In this document: one piece after another, positions 45,122-55,268 of the stretch | Numbering within the stretch: the stretch's first letter is position 1 | Layout: each line of letters opens with the position of its first letter | Program-made: the position numbers and the translations under genes | Assembly (NCBI RefSeq): GCF_016698665.1 | Contig: NZ_CP068046.1 | Span: forward strand, 744,001-808,000 | Reading direction: 5' to 3' | Length of the DNA stretch: 64,000 nt | Origin: Devosia rhizoryzae | GTDB lineage: Bacteria; Pseudomonadota; Alphaproteobacteria; Rhizobiales; Devosiaceae | Notes under the pieces: model-generated | What the model saw: the letters and a program-made list of their open reading frames with translations, nothing else | Told to the model about the DNA's origin: nothing | Database searches by the model: none

Positions 45122-46564
45122 GTGTCTATCAGCGTCACTCAACTGCTCGAAGGCTCCGGCGCCCGCCCAAAAAAGGGATTGGGCGCGGTTTTCGGGCTGA
45201 ACTCGGACAGCCGGCGGATCGAGCCGGGCGACATCTTCTTCGCGCTGCCCGGCAATAAGGTGCATGGCAACCAGTTCGTGCAAAGCGCAGTGGACCGGGG
45301 TGCGCTGGCGGTGGTGACCGACATCGCTCCGCCCGGCGATCCGGGCGTTCCGGTGATTATCGTCAAAGATGTGCGCGCCGCCTATGCGCGGGCCGCGAGC
45401 CGGGTGTTCGAGCCGCAGCCGGAAATCCTCGTTGCCGTGACGGGTACCAATGGCAAGACTTCGGTGGCGTCCTTCGTGCGCCAGATCTGGGATCATGCGG
45501 GCGTTCCCGGCGCCAGCATTGGCACGCTCGGGATCGAGACCAGCAAGCGCACGATCGAGGGCGCGCTGACGACGCCGGACTCGCGCACGCTGCATCAGGC
45601 GATGCGGGCGCTCAAGGCCCAGGGTATCGACCATGTCGCGCTGGAAGCTTCGAGCCACGGCCTCGACCAGCGGCGGTTGGACGGCACGCATTTCGAAGCC
45701 GTGGCCTTTACCAATCTCAGCCGCGACCACCTCGACTACCACAAGGACATGGACGAATATCGCAGCGCCAAGCTGCGGCTTTTCACCGATCTTCTGGTCG
45801 ATGGCGGCGCGGCGATCGTCAATGTCGACGATCCGGAGCACGAGCAGTTCATGTTTGCGGCGCTCGGCGCCAGTGCGACGCTGCTGACGGTGGGACGCGA
45901 GGGCGCCTATATCGAAATCCTCTCGATCAAACCGGAGGGCTATGGCCAGCGCGTCGAGGTGCGGCATATCGGCGAGAAGGTCAATTTCCATCTGCCGATC
46001 CCGGGCGAGTTCCAGGTTTCGAACGCGCTGATCGCGGCGGCTCTGGCGATGTCGGCGGGTGTCGACAAGGCGGATGCCTTCGCTGCGCTGCCGGAGCTCG
46101 TGGGCGCACGCGGGCGGCTGGAGCTGGTGGCCGAGCATAATGGCGCGGCGATTTTCGTCGACTATTCGCATAAGCCCGAAGCGCTGCGCATGGCGTTGCA
46201 AACGCTGCGGCCCTATGTCACCGGCGAGCTCAAGGTTGTGTTCGGTTGCGGCGGCGACCGCGATAAGGGCAAGCGGCCACAGATGGGCGAGATCGCCAGC
46301 GATCTGGCCGATGTGGTGATTGTGACGGATGACAATCCGCGCACTGAGGATGCGGCGACGATCCGTGCCGAGGTGATGGCCGGCGCCAAGGGTGCGCAGG
46401 AAATCGGCGATCGCAAGACCGCCATTCGCGAGGCCGTGCGGTCGCTCAAGAAGGGCGATGTGCTGCTGGTCGCGGGCAAGGGCCACGAGACGTACCAGAT
46501 CATCGGCACGACCAAGTCGCATTTCTCCGATCATGAGGAAGTGCTGGCGGCGGTGAAGGGGTAA
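45122..46564 (+). CDS. murE: UDP-MurNAc-tripeptide synthetase MurE (meso-DAP adding)
   Basis: The 480-residue Mur ligase has the ATP-binding loop VTGTNGKTS near 109-117, DDNPRTED near 401-408 (the meso-diaminopimelate-type signature) and GKGHETYQ near 455. It adds meso-DAP to UDP-MurNAc-L-Ala-D-Glu in the cytoplasm. The start is GTG at 45122, 5 bases after ftsI; no ATG is suitably placed. A palindromic repeat separates it from murF. Confidence 0.96.
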   Translation: MSISVTQLLEGSGARPKKGLGAVFGLNSDSRRIEPGDIFFALPGNKVHGNQFVQSAVDRGALAVVTDIAPPGDPGVPVIIVKDVRAAYARAASRVFEPQPEILVAVTGTNGKTSVASFVRQIWDHAGVPGASIGTLGIETSKRTIEGALTTPDSRTLHQAMRALKAQGIDHVALEASSHGLDQRRLDGTHFEAVAFTNLSRDHLDYHKDMDEYRSAKLRLFTDLLVDGGAAIVNVDDPEHEQFMFAALGASATLLTVGREGAYIEILSIKPEGYGQRVEVRHIGEKVNFHLPIPGEFQVSNALIAAALAMSAGVDKADAFAALPELVGARGRLELVAEHNGAAIFVDYSHKPEALRMALQTLRPYVTGELKVVFGCGGDRDKGKRPQMGEIASDLADVVIVTDDNPRTEDAATIRAEVMAGAKGAQEIGDRKTAIREAVRSLKKGDVLLVAGKGHETYQIIGTTKSHFSDHEEVLAAVKG

Positions 46565-46568
46565 GTAG

Positions 46569-46669
46569 CCCCCACCCGGCCTCCCTCGTTAGGCGAGGGA
46601 GGAGTTCGATCGAGTTTAGACCGCCGGCAATACTCCTCCCCCTTCTGCAGGGGGAGGCCGGGTGGGGGT
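46569..46669. repeat. Palindromic intergenic repeat, copy C (murE-murF gap)
   Basis: Outer arms CCCCCACCCGGCCTCC and GGAGGCCGGGTGGGGG pair perfectly; inner hairpins are CCTCCCTCGTTAGGCGAGGGAGG and CCTCCCCCTTCTGCAGGGGGAGG. Same family as copies A and B, here inside the murE-murF operon. Confidence 0.88.
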
Positions 46670-46728
46670 TGCCGCCGCACGCTCGACCGACGTATTGCAT
46701 CGCATTGCTTCGCGGTCGGACCCCAGCC

Positions 46729-48123
46729 ATGACAAAGCCCCTCTACACGATCGACGACGTTCTTGCGGCTACGGGTGGGCGCGCCGAGGGCGTCGTGGCG
46801 AAAGAGATCAATTCGATCTCGATCGACTCGCGCGAATTGGGGCCCGATGCGCTCTTCGTCGCCATCAAGGGTGATCGCTTCGACGGGCATGATTTCGTCG
46901 ACACGGCGCTGGGCAATGGTGCGGCTGCGGCACTGGTGAGCGAGGGGCGAAGCGCGGGGCCGGGGCGGATTGTTGTCGCCGATGCGCTGGGTGGTCTTCG
47001 CGACCTCGCCGTTGCGGCACGGGCGCGCAGCCGGGCTTTTGTCGTCGGGGTGACGGGGAGCGTGGGCAAGACCACGACCAAGGAAGCGCTGCGGGTGGTG
47101 TTCGAGGCGGCGGGCGCGACGCATGCCTCGATCAAGAGCTTCAACAATCACTGGGGCGTGCCGCTGATGCTGGCGCGGCTGCCGCAAGAAGCCCAGTTCG
47201 GCGTCTTCGAAATGGGCATGAATGCGCCCGATGAAATCCGGCCGCTCAGCAAGCTCGTGCGGCCGCATGTGGCGGTGATCACCAATATCGCGCCGGCGCA
47301 TCTGGAAAAGCTCGGGAGCCTCGAGGCGATTGCTGCGGCCAAGGCCGAGATATTCGAGGGTCTGGAGCCGGGCGGCACGGCGGTGCTCAATGCCGATCAT
47401 CCGCAGATCCAGTTGCTGCTCGACGCGGCGCAGGCGGCAGGCGTCGGCAAGGTCGTGACCTACGGTTTTTCGCGGGGTGTCGATTGGCAGATCGTCGATC
47501 CGCAGACGGCAGCCGAGCAGAGTTTTGCGACCGTGCTGCATGAGGGGCAGAGCCATGCCCTCGCGCTGGGTGTGTCCGGACGGCACATGCTTGCCAATGC
47601 CACGGCGGCCCTGGCGGTCGCCAGCATAGCGGGTATCGAACCGGCCGTAGCGCTCAAGGCCTTGGCGGGGTTTGGGGCACAGCCGGGCAGGGGGCAGCGG
47701 ACGCTGCTGGGGCCGGCGGACAAGCCGCTGCTGCTGATCGATGAAAGTTATAATGCCAATACGGCGTCAATGACGGCGGCATTGGAAGTGTTTGGCAGCA
47801 TTGCGCCATCGGGCAAGAAAGTGCTGGTGCTGGGCGATATGCGCGAACTTGGCGACGAAGCCGATCGGCTGCATGCGAGCCTTGCCGGAGTTGTGCAGAG
47901 CTCGGGCGCCACAAGCGTGCATCTGGTGGGCAGCCATGTCGCGGCGCTGGCGGAGGCGTTGCCAGCCGGGCTTGTTGCAAGCCGGTCGCAGGGTGTCGAA
48001 CAAGCTATCGACACGATCATTGCCGACCTTGCTTATGGCGACGCTGTTATGATCAAAGGGTCCAATGGTGTCGGGCTGGCGCGCGTCGTCAGCGCAGTGA
48101 CCGCCCGGTTCAAAGACAGCTAA
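46729..48123 (+). CDS. murF: UDP-MurNAc-pentapeptide synthetase MurF
   Basis: The 464-residue Mur ligase has VTGSVGKTTTKEAL near 107-120, KSFNNHWGVPLMLAR near 138-152, FEMGMNAPDEI near 161-171 and IDESYNANTASM near 337-348. It adds D-Ala-D-Ala to the tripeptide. The ATG at 46729 is chosen; codons upstream belong to the palindromic repeat region. About 165 bases separate it from murE, unusual in this cluster. Confidence 0.96.
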   Translation: MTKPLYTIDDVLAATGGRAEGVVAKEINSISIDSRELGPDALFVAIKGDRFDGHDFVDTALGNGAAAALVSEGRSAGPGRIVVADALGGLRDLAVAARARSRAFVVGVTGSVGKTTTKEALRVVFEAAGATHASIKSFNNHWGVPLMLARLPQEAQFGVFEMGMNAPDEIRPLSKLVRPHVAVITNIAPAHLEKLGSLEAIAAAKAEIFEGLEPGGTAVLNADHPQIQLLLDAAQAAGVGKVVTYGFSRGVDWQIVDPQTAAEQSFATVLHEGQSHALALGVSGRHMLANATAALAVASIAGIEPAVALKALAGFGAQPGRGQRTLLGPADKPLLLIDESYNANTASMTAALEVFGSIAPSGKKVLVLGDMRELGDEADRLHASLAGVVQSSGATSVHLVGSHVAALAEALPAGLVASRSQGVEQAIDTIIADLAYGDAVMIKGSNGVGLARVVSAVTARFKDS

Positions 48124-48147
48124 GCCCACGAGAGACAAAAGAACAGC

Positions 48148-49233
48148 ATGCTCTATTTTCTCAGCACCCTGGGCGAATCCCTCGCGGCTTTCAACGTCTT
48201 CCGCTACATCACCTTCCGCACTGCCGGCGCGGTGGTGACGGCGCTGTTTTTCGTCTTTTTGTTCGGCCCCGGCATGATCGCGCTGTTGCGCGTCAAGCAG
48301 GGCCGCGGCCAGCCGATCCGCGAGGATGGTCCGGCAGGGCACCTGCTGACCAAGAAGGGCACGCCGACTATGGGCGGGCTGATGATCCTTTCGGGCACGC
48401 TGATTTCCTCGCTGCTCTGGGCAAACCTTTCCAACGGCTATGTCTGGGTCGTGCTGTTCGTCACCGTCAGCTTTGGCGCGATCGGCTTTTATGACGACTA
48501 TCTCAAGGTAAAGCGCATGAGCCATGCCGGCTTTGGCTCAAGGCAGCGGCTGTTCCTCGAAGCGCTGATCGGCGGCATTGCGGCTTTTGCGATTTCGCAA
48601 CTGGCGCAAGGGGCTTACGGCACATCCTTGCTGTTTCCCTTCGTCAAGGACCTGGCGCTCAATCTTGGCTATTTCTACATTCTGTTCGGTGGCTTTGTGG
48701 TCGTGGCCGCGGGCAATTCGGTAAACCTCACCGATGGGCTCGATGGTCTGGCGATCGTGCCGGTGATGGTTGCGGCGGCCTGTTTCGGCTTCATCGCCTA
48801 TCTCGTCGGCTCGACGAATTATGCCGATTATCTGCTGCTGAACTCGGTGCCCGGCACGGCAGAGCTCGCGGTGGTTTGCGGCGCCCTAATCGGCGCGGGC
48901 TTGGGCTTCTTGTGGTTCAATGCCCCACCGGCGCAGATTTTCATGGGCGATACCGGCTCTCTGGCTTTGGGCGGTGCCCTGGGCACGATTGCGGTCGCCA
49001 CCAAGCATGAGCTGGTGCTGGCGATCATCGGCGGGCTTTTCGTGCTCGAAGCCGTGTCCGTGATCGTGCAGGTGACGTCTTTCCGGCTCACCGGCAAACG
49101 GGTGTTCCGAATGGCGCCGATCCACCACCATTTCGAGCATTTGGGGTGGACGGAGTCGCAGGTGGTGATCCGCTTCTGGATCATTTCCTTCGTGCTGGCG
49201 CTGATCGGTCTTTCTAGCCTCAAGCTCCGCTAG
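48148..49233 (+). CDS. mraY: Phospho-N-acetylmuramoyl-pentapeptide transferase MraY
   Basis: A 361-residue inner-membrane enzyme of about ten helices with [12 protein letters not shown] near 69-80, FYDDYLK near 116, [14 protein letters not shown] near 190-203 (catalytic Asp) and [13 protein letters not shown] near 315. It transfers phospho-MurNAc-pentapeptide to undecaprenyl phosphate (lipid I). It begins 24 bases after murF. The expected next gene, murD, is absent; instead a convergent anti-sigma gene overlaps its stop by 4 bases. Confidence 0.97.
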   Translation: MLYFLSTLGESLAAFNVFRYITFRTAGAVVTALFFVFLFGPGMIALLRVKQGRGQPIREDGPAGHLLTKKGTPTMGGLMILSGTLISSLLWANLSNGYVWVVLFVTVSFGAIGFYDDYLKVKRMSHAGFGSRQRLFLEALIGGIAAFAISQLAQGAYGTSLLFPFVKDLALNLGYFYILFGGFVVVAAGNSVNLTDGLDGLAIVPVMVAAACFGFIAYLVGSTNYADYLLLNSVPGTAELAVVCGALIGAGLGFLWFNAPPAQIFMGDTGSLALGGALGTIAVATKHELVLAIIGGLFVLEAVSVIVQVTSFRLTGKRVFRMAPIHHHFEHLGWTESQVVIRFWIISFVLALIGLSSLKLR

Positions 49234-49919
49234 AGCGGCGTTTTCGCAAAGCCCTTGACCAGGATCGGTCCGGTGGGCCGGCCGGTGGGCGATCCGCCGG
49301 TGGGCTCCAGCGTGATCTCGTAGAGCTGTCCGTTTTGCGGTGCGGGGAGGTTAGGCCCGGCGAGGCGCATGGTCTGCGGATCCTCGAAAATGCCCATGGA
49401 CACCGGCCCGGTGGCGGGATCCGGCAAGGTCCAGACCTGATAAACGCGGTCTTCCGGCTTTTGCGCCAGCTCGAGCGGGACGAGGCGAATGCTATCATCG
49501 GCGAAGGCCTCGACGAGAACGGCCGGCTCGGCACTCCCTTCGGTCAACAGCACGGCGACCATGAGCGGCTGGGGCGCATGTCCGAAATTGGACCCGGCAA
49601 GGTAGCCGATGCTCAAAGCGACGAGCAGGCTGGCGGCGATGCCGGCAATGCCGCGCCAGCGGTTGTCATTCGCGGCGCGTGGAGGTGCTGCGATTACAAT
49701 GGGCGTGTCCAGCTCGGCCGCGATGCGGGACCAAAGCGCCGGGTTGGCGGGCAGGGGCTCTACCGTGTTGTCGAGCTTTCCAAAATGCCCGCGCAGCCGC
49801 TCGACGGCCGAGCGCAATTCCGGGTCGCTTGCGAGCTGTTGTTCGAAGGCGGCGAGGTCTGCGCCTTCGAGAAGACCCAGCACATAGTCGCCGATGCGTT
49901 CGCGATCGCCCTCGGTCAT
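49230..49919 (-). CDS. Anti-sigma factor (RskA-like)
   Basis: 229 residues. The cytoplasmic N-terminal domain (about 1-70, [19 protein letters not shown] and the 'Asp-Pro-Glu-Leu' helix) is typical of RskA/anti-SigK proteins. One membrane helix lies near 88-110, and the periplasmic C-terminal domain has [20 protein letters not shown] (RskA C-terminal domain). No zinc-binding HxxxCxxC is visible. Its ATG (49919) overlaps the sigma factor stop as ATGA, so it holds that sigma factor at the membrane. Confidence 0.92.
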   Translation of the reverse strand: MTEGDRERIGDYVLGLLEGADLAAFEQQLASDPELRSAVERLRGHFGKLDNTVEPLPANPALWSRIAAELDTPIVIAAPPRAANDNRWRGIAGIAASLLVALSIGYLAGSNFGHAPQPLMVAVLLTEGSAEPAVLVEAFADDSIRLVPLELAQKPEDRVYQVWTLPDPATGPVSMGIFEDPQTMRLAGPNLPAPQNGQLYEITLEPTGGSPTGRPTGPILVKGFAKTPL

Positions 49920-50470
49920 GACAGGCACTCCTGAAGGGCAACGGTGCCGCGGCGGACCCAGGATTTTACCGTGCCGAGCGGCACATTCATGGTCGCGGCG
50001 GCTTCGCCATGATTGAGGCCGGTGACATAGCAAAGCAGCACGGCTTCACGCTTGGAGGCGTCCAGCATGCCGAGGCAGTGGCGAAGGGCGTCCTTGATCG
50101 AGAGCGCTTCATAGGCCGCACGCGCGTCGGCCTGACGGTCTCCAAGTTCAACCAGTTTCTCGCTGTCCTCGAAATCCATGCGGGCACTGTCGCGCAAAAG
50201 GTTCAGGGCCCGGTTTCTGACGATTACAGTCAGCCAGCCGCGCGCCGAACCTTTGCTGCCGTCAAAGCTTGCCGCCTGCCGCCAGACGGTGATGAAGGCT
50301 TCCTGTACCACTTCCTCAGCGAGGTCGCGCCGTCTCAGCAAGCGCTGGGCGATGGCGACGAGCCGGCCTGACTCCCCTTCGAACAGGGCAGCAAGCGCCG
50401 ACCGATTTCCGGTGGCGATTTGGGCAATCAGCTGTTCGGCAGTTTTGGGGTCGGTCATGAGGTGGAACAT
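49916..50470 (-). CDS. ECF RNA polymerase sigma factor
   Basis: 184-residue extracytoplasmic-function sigma factor. Region 2 (about 25-95) has RDLAEEVVQEAFITVWRQA and GWLTVIVRNRALNLLR; region 4 (about 125-180) has GLNHGEAAATMNVPLGTVKSWVRRG. It is co-transcribed with its RskA-like anti-sigma factor. GCATCC-N17-GGTAAT upstream on the minus strand, mirrored on the plus strand, indicates autoregulation. ATG 50470 is chosen; ATG 50458 is possible. The operon sits in place of murD in the dcw cluster. Confidence 0.94.
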   Translation of the reverse strand: MFHLMTDPKTAEQLIAQIATGNRSALAALFEGESGRLVAIAQRLLRRRDLAEEVVQEAFITVWRQAASFDGSKGSARGWLTVIVRNRALNLLRDSARMDFEDSEKLVELGDRQADARAAYEALSIKDALRHCLGMLDASKREAVLLCYVTGLNHGEAAATMNVPLGTVKSWVRRGTVALQECLS

Positions 50471-50493
50471 GGCGGCAATCGTCCTTCATGTCG

Positions 50494-50522
50494 ATTACCC
50501 GCGAACGGCCCCGCCCGGATGC
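50494..50522 (-). promoter_or_regulatory. Predicted ECF promoter of the sigma/anti-sigma operon
   Basis: On the minus strand GCATCC (50522-50517), 17 bases, GGTAAT (50499-50494). It matches the plus-strand element at 50549 in both boxes and spacing. The -10 box ends about 24 bases before the sigma ATG. Confidence 0.7.
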
Positions 50523-50548
50523 GGGACGAAAATAATTTTGTACCCCCT

Positions 50549-50577
50549 GCATCCAGACGCATCGGCCCGTGGGTAAC
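50549..50577 (+). promoter_or_regulatory. Predicted ECF promoter of the DUF4394 gene
   Basis: GCATCC (50549-50554), 17 bases, GGTAAC (50572-50577), facing the gene at 50624. The pair of matching elements in opposite orientation strongly suggests one sigma factor reads both. Confidence 0.7.
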
Positions 50578-50623
50578 CCCTTTGTAAACGCGCCCCGGAG
50601 GCGCCCTTCAGAGGAGACGACAC

Positions 50624-51412
50624 ATGACTTCTTCTTCCTTGCTCGCGCTGCGTGCTGCCCTGGTTCTCGGCGTTGCCGGCCTTGCTACGTCCGCCTATGC
50701 CGCGCCGGCGGTTGGCCTTGTCGGCGGCACGACGCTCGTGATGTTCGATACCGAAAGCCTTGAAGTGTCCGGCACGATGGATGTGACCGGCGTTGACGGC
50801 CTGGCCGGCATCGACGTTCGCCCTGCCGACAAGCTGCTCTACGGCGTTTCGCTGGCTGGCGAAGTCGTGACCATCGACACTGCAACCGGCGCGGCAACGG
50901 TGAAGTCGACGCTTTCGGAAGCGCTGCCCAGCTATGAAGGCGCGATCGTCGACTTCAACCCGATGGCCGACCGCCTGCGCCTGATGGCGACCGACGGCAC
51001 CAACCACCGCGTCAATGTCGATGACGGCATGGTCACGGTCGATGGTTCGCTCGCCTATGAAGCTGGCGACATGCATGAGGGCGAAGAGCCGGCCATCGTT
51101 GCCGCCGCCTACACCAATTCGATCGGCAAGCCCGAGGCCACCAAGATGTTCGACATCGACGCGACCATCGTCGCGCTGATCCAGCAGACCGCTCCCAATG
51201 ACGGCACGCTTGCCGCCATCGGCAAGCTCGGCATCGATGGCGCGGACAACTATGCTTTCGATATCTCTTCCACCGAAGATCTGACCAACACCGCTTATCT
51301 CGTTGCCGGCGCGACGCTTTATACTGTCGACCTCGAGACCGGTGCCGCCACTTCGGTCGGCGAGATCGAAGGCGTGGATGGGGCCATCAGCGACATCGCT
51401 ATCCTGCAGTAA
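50624..51412 (+). CDS. Secreted DUF4394 domain protein
   Basis: 262 residues: signal peptide (AALVLGVAGLATSAYAAPA, cleavage near 27) and a DUF4394 beta-propeller-like domain with repeated blades (TLVMFDTESLEVSG, VTIDTATGAATV, ADRLRLMATDGTNHRVNVDDG, LYTVDLETGAATSVGE). Function unknown; periplasmic. It lies divergent from the ECF sigma operon, with a matching promoter, and ends in its own terminator before ftsW. The ATG at 50624 has GAGGAG 10 bases upstream. Confidence 0.9.
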   Translation: MTSSSLLALRAALVLGVAGLATSAYAAPAVGLVGGTTLVMFDTESLEVSGTMDVTGVDGLAGIDVRPADKLLYGVSLAGEVVTIDTATGAATVKSTLSEALPSYEGAIVDFNPMADRLRLMATDGTNHRVNVDDGMVTVDGSLAYEAGDMHEGEEPAIVAAAYTNSIGKPEATKMFDIDATIVALIQQTAPNDGTLAAIGKLGIDGADNYAFDISSTEDLTNTAYLVAGATLYTVDLETGAATSVGEIEGVDGAISDIAILQ

Positions 51413-51436
51413 TCTCCTCCCTGGTACTGCAGTGCG

Positions 51437-51468
51437 TCCCCGGGCCAAGCGCCCGGGGATTTTGTTTT
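51437..51468 (+). terminator. Intrinsic terminator after the DUF4394 gene
   Basis: TCCCCGGGC, loop CAAGC, GCCCGGGGA, then TTTTGTTTT. It isolates the sigma cassette from ftsW, so ftsW needs a promoter at about 51470-51568. Confidence 0.93.
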
Positions 51469-51568
51469 CCACCGTGCGATTCGCAAAACGCAAGTCGGTT
51501 GGGAAATCGGTAACCATCGGTCCGGTACAATTCGATCTTGTTTGTATCGAGTTGCCGGGCCGTTTCCG

Positions 51569-52735
51569 ATGATGTTTTCTCGCGCCGAAAAAACGCCTCT
51601 GGCTGAATGGTGGTGGTCGATCGACCGCGAACTGCTCGGCGGGCTGATCTTGCTGCTCTGCGCCGGCATGGTGCTGAGTTTTGGCGCCAGCCCGGCAGTG
51701 GCCGAGCGTATCGGCGTCGACGAATGGCATTTCGTTATTCGCCACGCCATGTTCTGTGCGCTGGCGGTGCCGGTGATGCTCGCCGCATCGATGCTCAATC
51801 ACCGGCAGGCGCGGTTTGCGGCGCTTGGGACGCTGATCGTCATGGTGGCGCTGCTGTGGGCGACGCTGCGCTTCGGTACCGAGGTCAAGGGTGCGCGCCG
51901 CTGGATGAGCTTTGGCGGCCAATCGGTGCAGCCGTCCGAATTCGTCAAGCCTGCCTTTGCGGTGATCGGCGCCTGGCTTTTTTCCGAATACATGATCCAT
52001 CGCAACGTTCCTGGCCGGCTGATTGCCACTGCCATCATGGGGCTGATCGTGGCGGCGCTTTTGCTGCAGCCCGACCTTGGGCAGACGGCGCTGGTGATGG
52101 CGACCTGGGCGGTGCTGCTGTTTTTGTCGGGCATTTCCTGGTGGATTATCTTCGGCCTCGCCGGGTCGGCAGGCGGGCTGCTGTTTGGCGCCTATTTCTT
52201 CTTTCCGCACTTTGCGCGACGCATCGATACGTTTCTCAACCCTGATGGTGGCGGCAATACCTACCAGATTGATCGGGCGCTGGATTCGCTCTATGAGGGC
52301 GGCTGGTTCGGCCGCGGCCCGGGTGAGTCGATCGCCAAGAAGCTTATCCCCGACGCCCATGCCGACTATGTGTTTTCGGCGGCCGCGGGCGAGTTCGGGG
52401 TCATCTTCTGCATGGGGCTGGTCGGCCTTATCGGCTTCATCGTCATCCGCGCCATGATCTCGGCGCAGCGGCAATCGAGCCTTTTTGCGCGCCTTGCTGC
52501 CTCCACCATTGCCGTGCAGTTCGCCATGCAATCGGGCATCAATCTTGCGGTGAACCTCAACCTCATTCCGCCCAAGGGCATGACCTTGCCGTTCGTGTCC
52601 TATGGCGGCACGTCGATGCTGGCTGTGGCCTTCGGCATGGGGCTGATGCTGGCCTTTACCCGCACCAAGCCGGAAGAGCGTTTGACCACCGGCCTTCCCT
52701 CGTACCGCAGCGCCGTGGTAGCCCCCGCCGAATGA
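51569..52735 (+). CDS. ftsW: Peptidoglycan glycosyltransferase FtsW
   Basis: A 388-residue SEDS-family protein of ten helices with KGARRWMSFGGQSVQPSEFV near 107-126, LLQPDLGQTALV near 169-180, AHADYVFSAAAGEFG near 267-281 and PKGMTLPFVSYGGTSML near 334-350. It polymerises lipid II at the septum as partner of FtsI. The start ATG 51569 (or 51572) opens the short cytoplasmic tail. It overlaps murG as ATGA and begins a new transcription unit after the cassette terminator. Confidence 0.96.
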   Translation: MMFSRAEKTPLAEWWWSIDRELLGGLILLLCAGMVLSFGASPAVAERIGVDEWHFVIRHAMFCALAVPVMLAASMLNHRQARFAALGTLIVMVALLWATLRFGTEVKGARRWMSFGGQSVQPSEFVKPAFAVIGAWLFSEYMIHRNVPGRLIATAIMGLIVAALLLQPDLGQTALVMATWAVLLFLSGISWWIIFGLAGSAGGLLFGAYFFFPHFARRIDTFLNPDGGGNTYQIDRALDSLYEGGWFGRGPGESIAKKLIPDAHADYVFSAAAGEFGVIFCMGLVGLIGFIVIRAMISAQRQSSLFARLAASTIAVQFAMQSGINLAVNLNLIPPKGMTLPFVSYGGTSMLAVAFGMGLMLAFTRTKPEERLTTGLPSYRSAVVAPAE

Positions 52736-53850
52736 AAACCTTTGTTTTAATGGCAGGCGGCACGGGGGGGCATCTCTTCCCGGCCATGGCCCTGGCCCAA
52801 GAGTTGATCCGCCGCGGCCACGCCGTCGAGCTGATGACCGACCATCGCGTCGAAAGCTACGGTGCCGAATTTCCGGCGCGGCAGATTCATATCGTGCCGG
52901 CGGCGACGCCCTCGGGTGGCAATCCGCTGAAGATGGCGGGCGCCGGCTTCACCATCCTGCGCGGCGTGGCTAAGGCACATGGCATGCTGGGCAAGGTGCG
53001 GCCGGATGCGGTGATCGGCTTTGGCGGCTATCCGACCTTTCCGCCGTTTATCGCAGCGAGCCTGCGCGGGATTCCCGGCATTCTGCATGAGCAGAACGCG
53101 GTGATGGGGCGCGCCAACCGCGCGCTGGCACGGTTCGCCGACATTTTGGCGATGAGCTTTCCCGCCACGCGGTTTGCCGATCAGCAGAACCTCGAAAAGA
53201 TTGTCACCGGCAATCCGGTGCGCGATCGGGTGCGGGCCGTAGCGGGCCGGGCCTACCCGGCGCTTGACGACGCAAGTCCCATTCGCCTCGTGGTCACCGG
53301 CGGCAGCCAGGGCGCGCGGGCGCTGTCCGACATCGTGCCGGCGGCAATCGCGCTTTTGCCGGATGCGCTGCGGCATCGCCTGCAGATCGTGCAGCAGGCG
53401 CGCGAAGAAGATATCGACCGGGTGGCCGAGAGCTACCGGCAGTCGCGCACCAATGTCGAGCTGGCGCGCTTCATCCCGGATTTGCCGGAGCGCATCGCCG
53501 ATGCGCATCTGGTGATCGGGCGGGCAGGGGCCTCGACCGTCGCCGAACTGACCGTGCTCGGACGACCCGCCATCCTGATCCCGCTGCCGGGCTCACTCGA
53601 CAGCGACCAGAAGTATAACGCGCTCAACCTCGAACAGGGCGGCGGCGGCTGGGTGGCTGAACAGGCCTCGCTTTCACCGCAATCGCTCGCCACTCGCCTC
53701 CAAGAGTTGCTGAATGATCCGGCAGGTCTGAGGCGTGCTGCCGATGCGGCCCGCGCCATGGGCCAGCCGCGCGCCGTCGAAAAACTCGCCGACCTCGCCG
53801 AAATGCTTTCGGGCAAAAACACCACTATCGAAGGACGCCCCACAACATGA
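52732..53850 (+). CDS. murG: Lipid II synthase MurG
   Basis: The 372-residue GT28 glycosyltransferase has the N-terminal [14 protein letters not shown] near 9-22, [13 protein letters not shown] near 99-111, [11 protein letters not shown] near 122 and the C-terminal UDP-GlcNAc region [12 protein letters not shown] near 262-273. It adds GlcNAc to lipid I. It overlaps ftsW and murC by 4 bases each. Confidence 0.97.
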   Translation: MKTFVLMAGGTGGHLFPAMALAQELIRRGHAVELMTDHRVESYGAEFPARQIHIVPAATPSGGNPLKMAGAGFTILRGVAKAHGMLGKVRPDAVIGFGGYPTFPPFIAASLRGIPGILHEQNAVMGRANRALARFADILAMSFPATRFADQQNLEKIVTGNPVRDRVRAVAGRAYPALDDASPIRLVVTGGSQGARALSDIVPAAIALLPDALRHRLQIVQQAREEDIDRVAESYRQSRTNVELARFIPDLPERIADAHLVIGRAGASTVAELTVLGRPAILIPLPGSLDSDQKYNALNLEQGGGGWVAEQASLSPQSLATRLQELLNDPAGLRRAADAARAMGQPRAVEKLADLAEMLSGKNTTIEGRPTT

Positions 53851-55265
53851 AGATGCCCCGTAATATCGGCCCGGTCCATTTTATCGGCATCGGCGGCATT
53901 GGCATGTCCGGCATTGCCGAAATTCTTCACAACCAGGGCTACACCGTCCAGGGCTCCGATGCCTCGCTCAACCCAAATGTGCAGCGCCTGCGCGACATGG
54001 GCATCACGGTCGAGATCGGCCAGAGCGGCGATAATCTCGGCAAGGCCGAGGTCGTGGTCGTGTCGTCGGCGATCAAGAAGGACAATCCCGAGCTGGTCGA
54101 AGCGCGCGCGCGCAACCTGCCGATCGTGCGCCGCGCTGAAATGCTCGCCGAAATCATGCGCTTCAAGACGGCGATCGCCATTGGCGGCACGCATGGCAAG
54201 ACCACGACCACGACGCTGGTCGCGACGCTGCTTGATGCCGGCAATCTCGATCCAACCGTCATCAATGGCGGCATCATTAACGCCTATGGCACCAATGCGC
54301 GTCTGGGGGCTGGCGAGTGGATGGTGGTTGAAGCCGACGAGTCCGACGGCACTTTCGTCAAGCTTCCGGCGGATGTGGCCATCGTCACCAATATCGACCC
54401 GGAACATCTCGACCACTATGGCAACTTCGAAGGCGTGAAGAATGCCTTTCACCAGTTCGTCGAGAACGTGCCGTTCTATGGCTTTGCCGTGATGTGTCTC
54501 GACCATCCGGAAGTGCAGGCGCTGGTCGGTGAGATCAAGGATCGACGGGTCATCACCTATGGCCGCAATCCGCAGGCCGATGTGCGGTTGATCGATCTCG
54601 AAAACCGCGATGGCGTGCAGCACTTCTCGGTCGAGATCCGCGACCGTATTCGCCAGACGCAGCTGCGCATCGATGGGCTCGAACTGCCAATGCCGGGCGT
54701 GCACAATGCGCTCAATGCCACGGCGGCGATCGCGGTGGCTGACCAGCTGCATGTGCCGGCCGAAGCCATCCGCAAGGGGCTCAAGGGCTTTACCGGGGTG
54801 AAACGTCGGTTCACAAAGACCGGCGAAGTGGGTGGCGTCACCGTCATCGACGATTACGGCCACCACCCGGTGGAAATCGCGGCGGTGCTGCGCGCCGCCC
54901 GGCAGTCCGCGCGGCGCGATGTCGTGGCCGTGGTGCAGCCGCACCGCTATTCACGCGTCAACGACCTCTTCGACGACTTTGCCGCCTGCTTCAACGACGC
55001 CGATACGGTCATCGTCGCGCCGATCTACGCGGCTGGCGAACAGCCGATCGTGGGTGTCACGCATGAAGAGCTGGTCAATCGTATCCGCGCCCGCGGTCAC
55101 CGCGATGCCCGGGTGCTGACCGGGCCTGAGGAACTGGCAAAGCTTCTGGCGACGCGGGTCGAAGATGGCGACTATGTCGTTTGCCTTGGCGCCGGCAACA
55201 TTACGCAGTGGGCTGCGGCGCTGCCGGGGGAGCTGGGCGCGCTGATCGGCGAGGAAGCGAAGTGA
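53847..55265 (+). CDS. murC: UDP-N-acetylmuramate-L-alanine ligase MurC
   Basis: The 472-residue Mur ligase has [16 protein letters not shown] near 12-27, ATP loop [12 protein letters not shown] near 112-123, EADESDGTF near 163-171 and [10 protein letters not shown] near 334-343. It makes the first amino acid addition in peptidoglycan synthesis. It starts in a 4-base overlap with murG. The expected next gene murB is absent; a palindromic repeat lies there before ddlB. Confidence 0.97.
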   Translation: MKMPRNIGPVHFIGIGGIGMSGIAEILHNQGYTVQGSDASLNPNVQRLRDMGITVEIGQSGDNLGKAEVVVVSSAIKKDNPELVEARARNLPIVRRAEMLAEIMRFKTAIAIGGTHGKTTTTTLVATLLDAGNLDPTVINGGIINAYGTNARLGAGEWMVVEADESDGTFVKLPADVAIVTNIDPEHLDHYGNFEGVKNAFHQFVENVPFYGFAVMCLDHPEVQALVGEIKDRRVITYGRNPQADVRLIDLENRDGVQHFSVEIRDRIRQTQLRIDGLELPMPGVHNALNATAAIAVADQLHVPAEAIRKGLKGFTGVKRRFTKTGEVGGVTVIDDYGHHPVEIAAVLRAARQSARRDVVAVVQPHRYSRVNDLFDDFAACFNDADTVIVAPIYAAGEQPIVGVTHEELVNRIRARGHRDARVLTGPEELAKLLATRVEDGDYVVCLGAGNITQWAAALPGELGALIGEEAK

Positions 55266-55268
55266 AGG

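Noticed and set aside
50495..52531. Long minus-strand frame across the DUF4394 gene and ftsW
   Set aside because: Antisense to two well-supported genes and their terminator; Arg/His-rich, no domain.
53433..54944. Long minus-strand frame antisense to murG/murC
   Set aside because: Shadow of conserved Mur genes.
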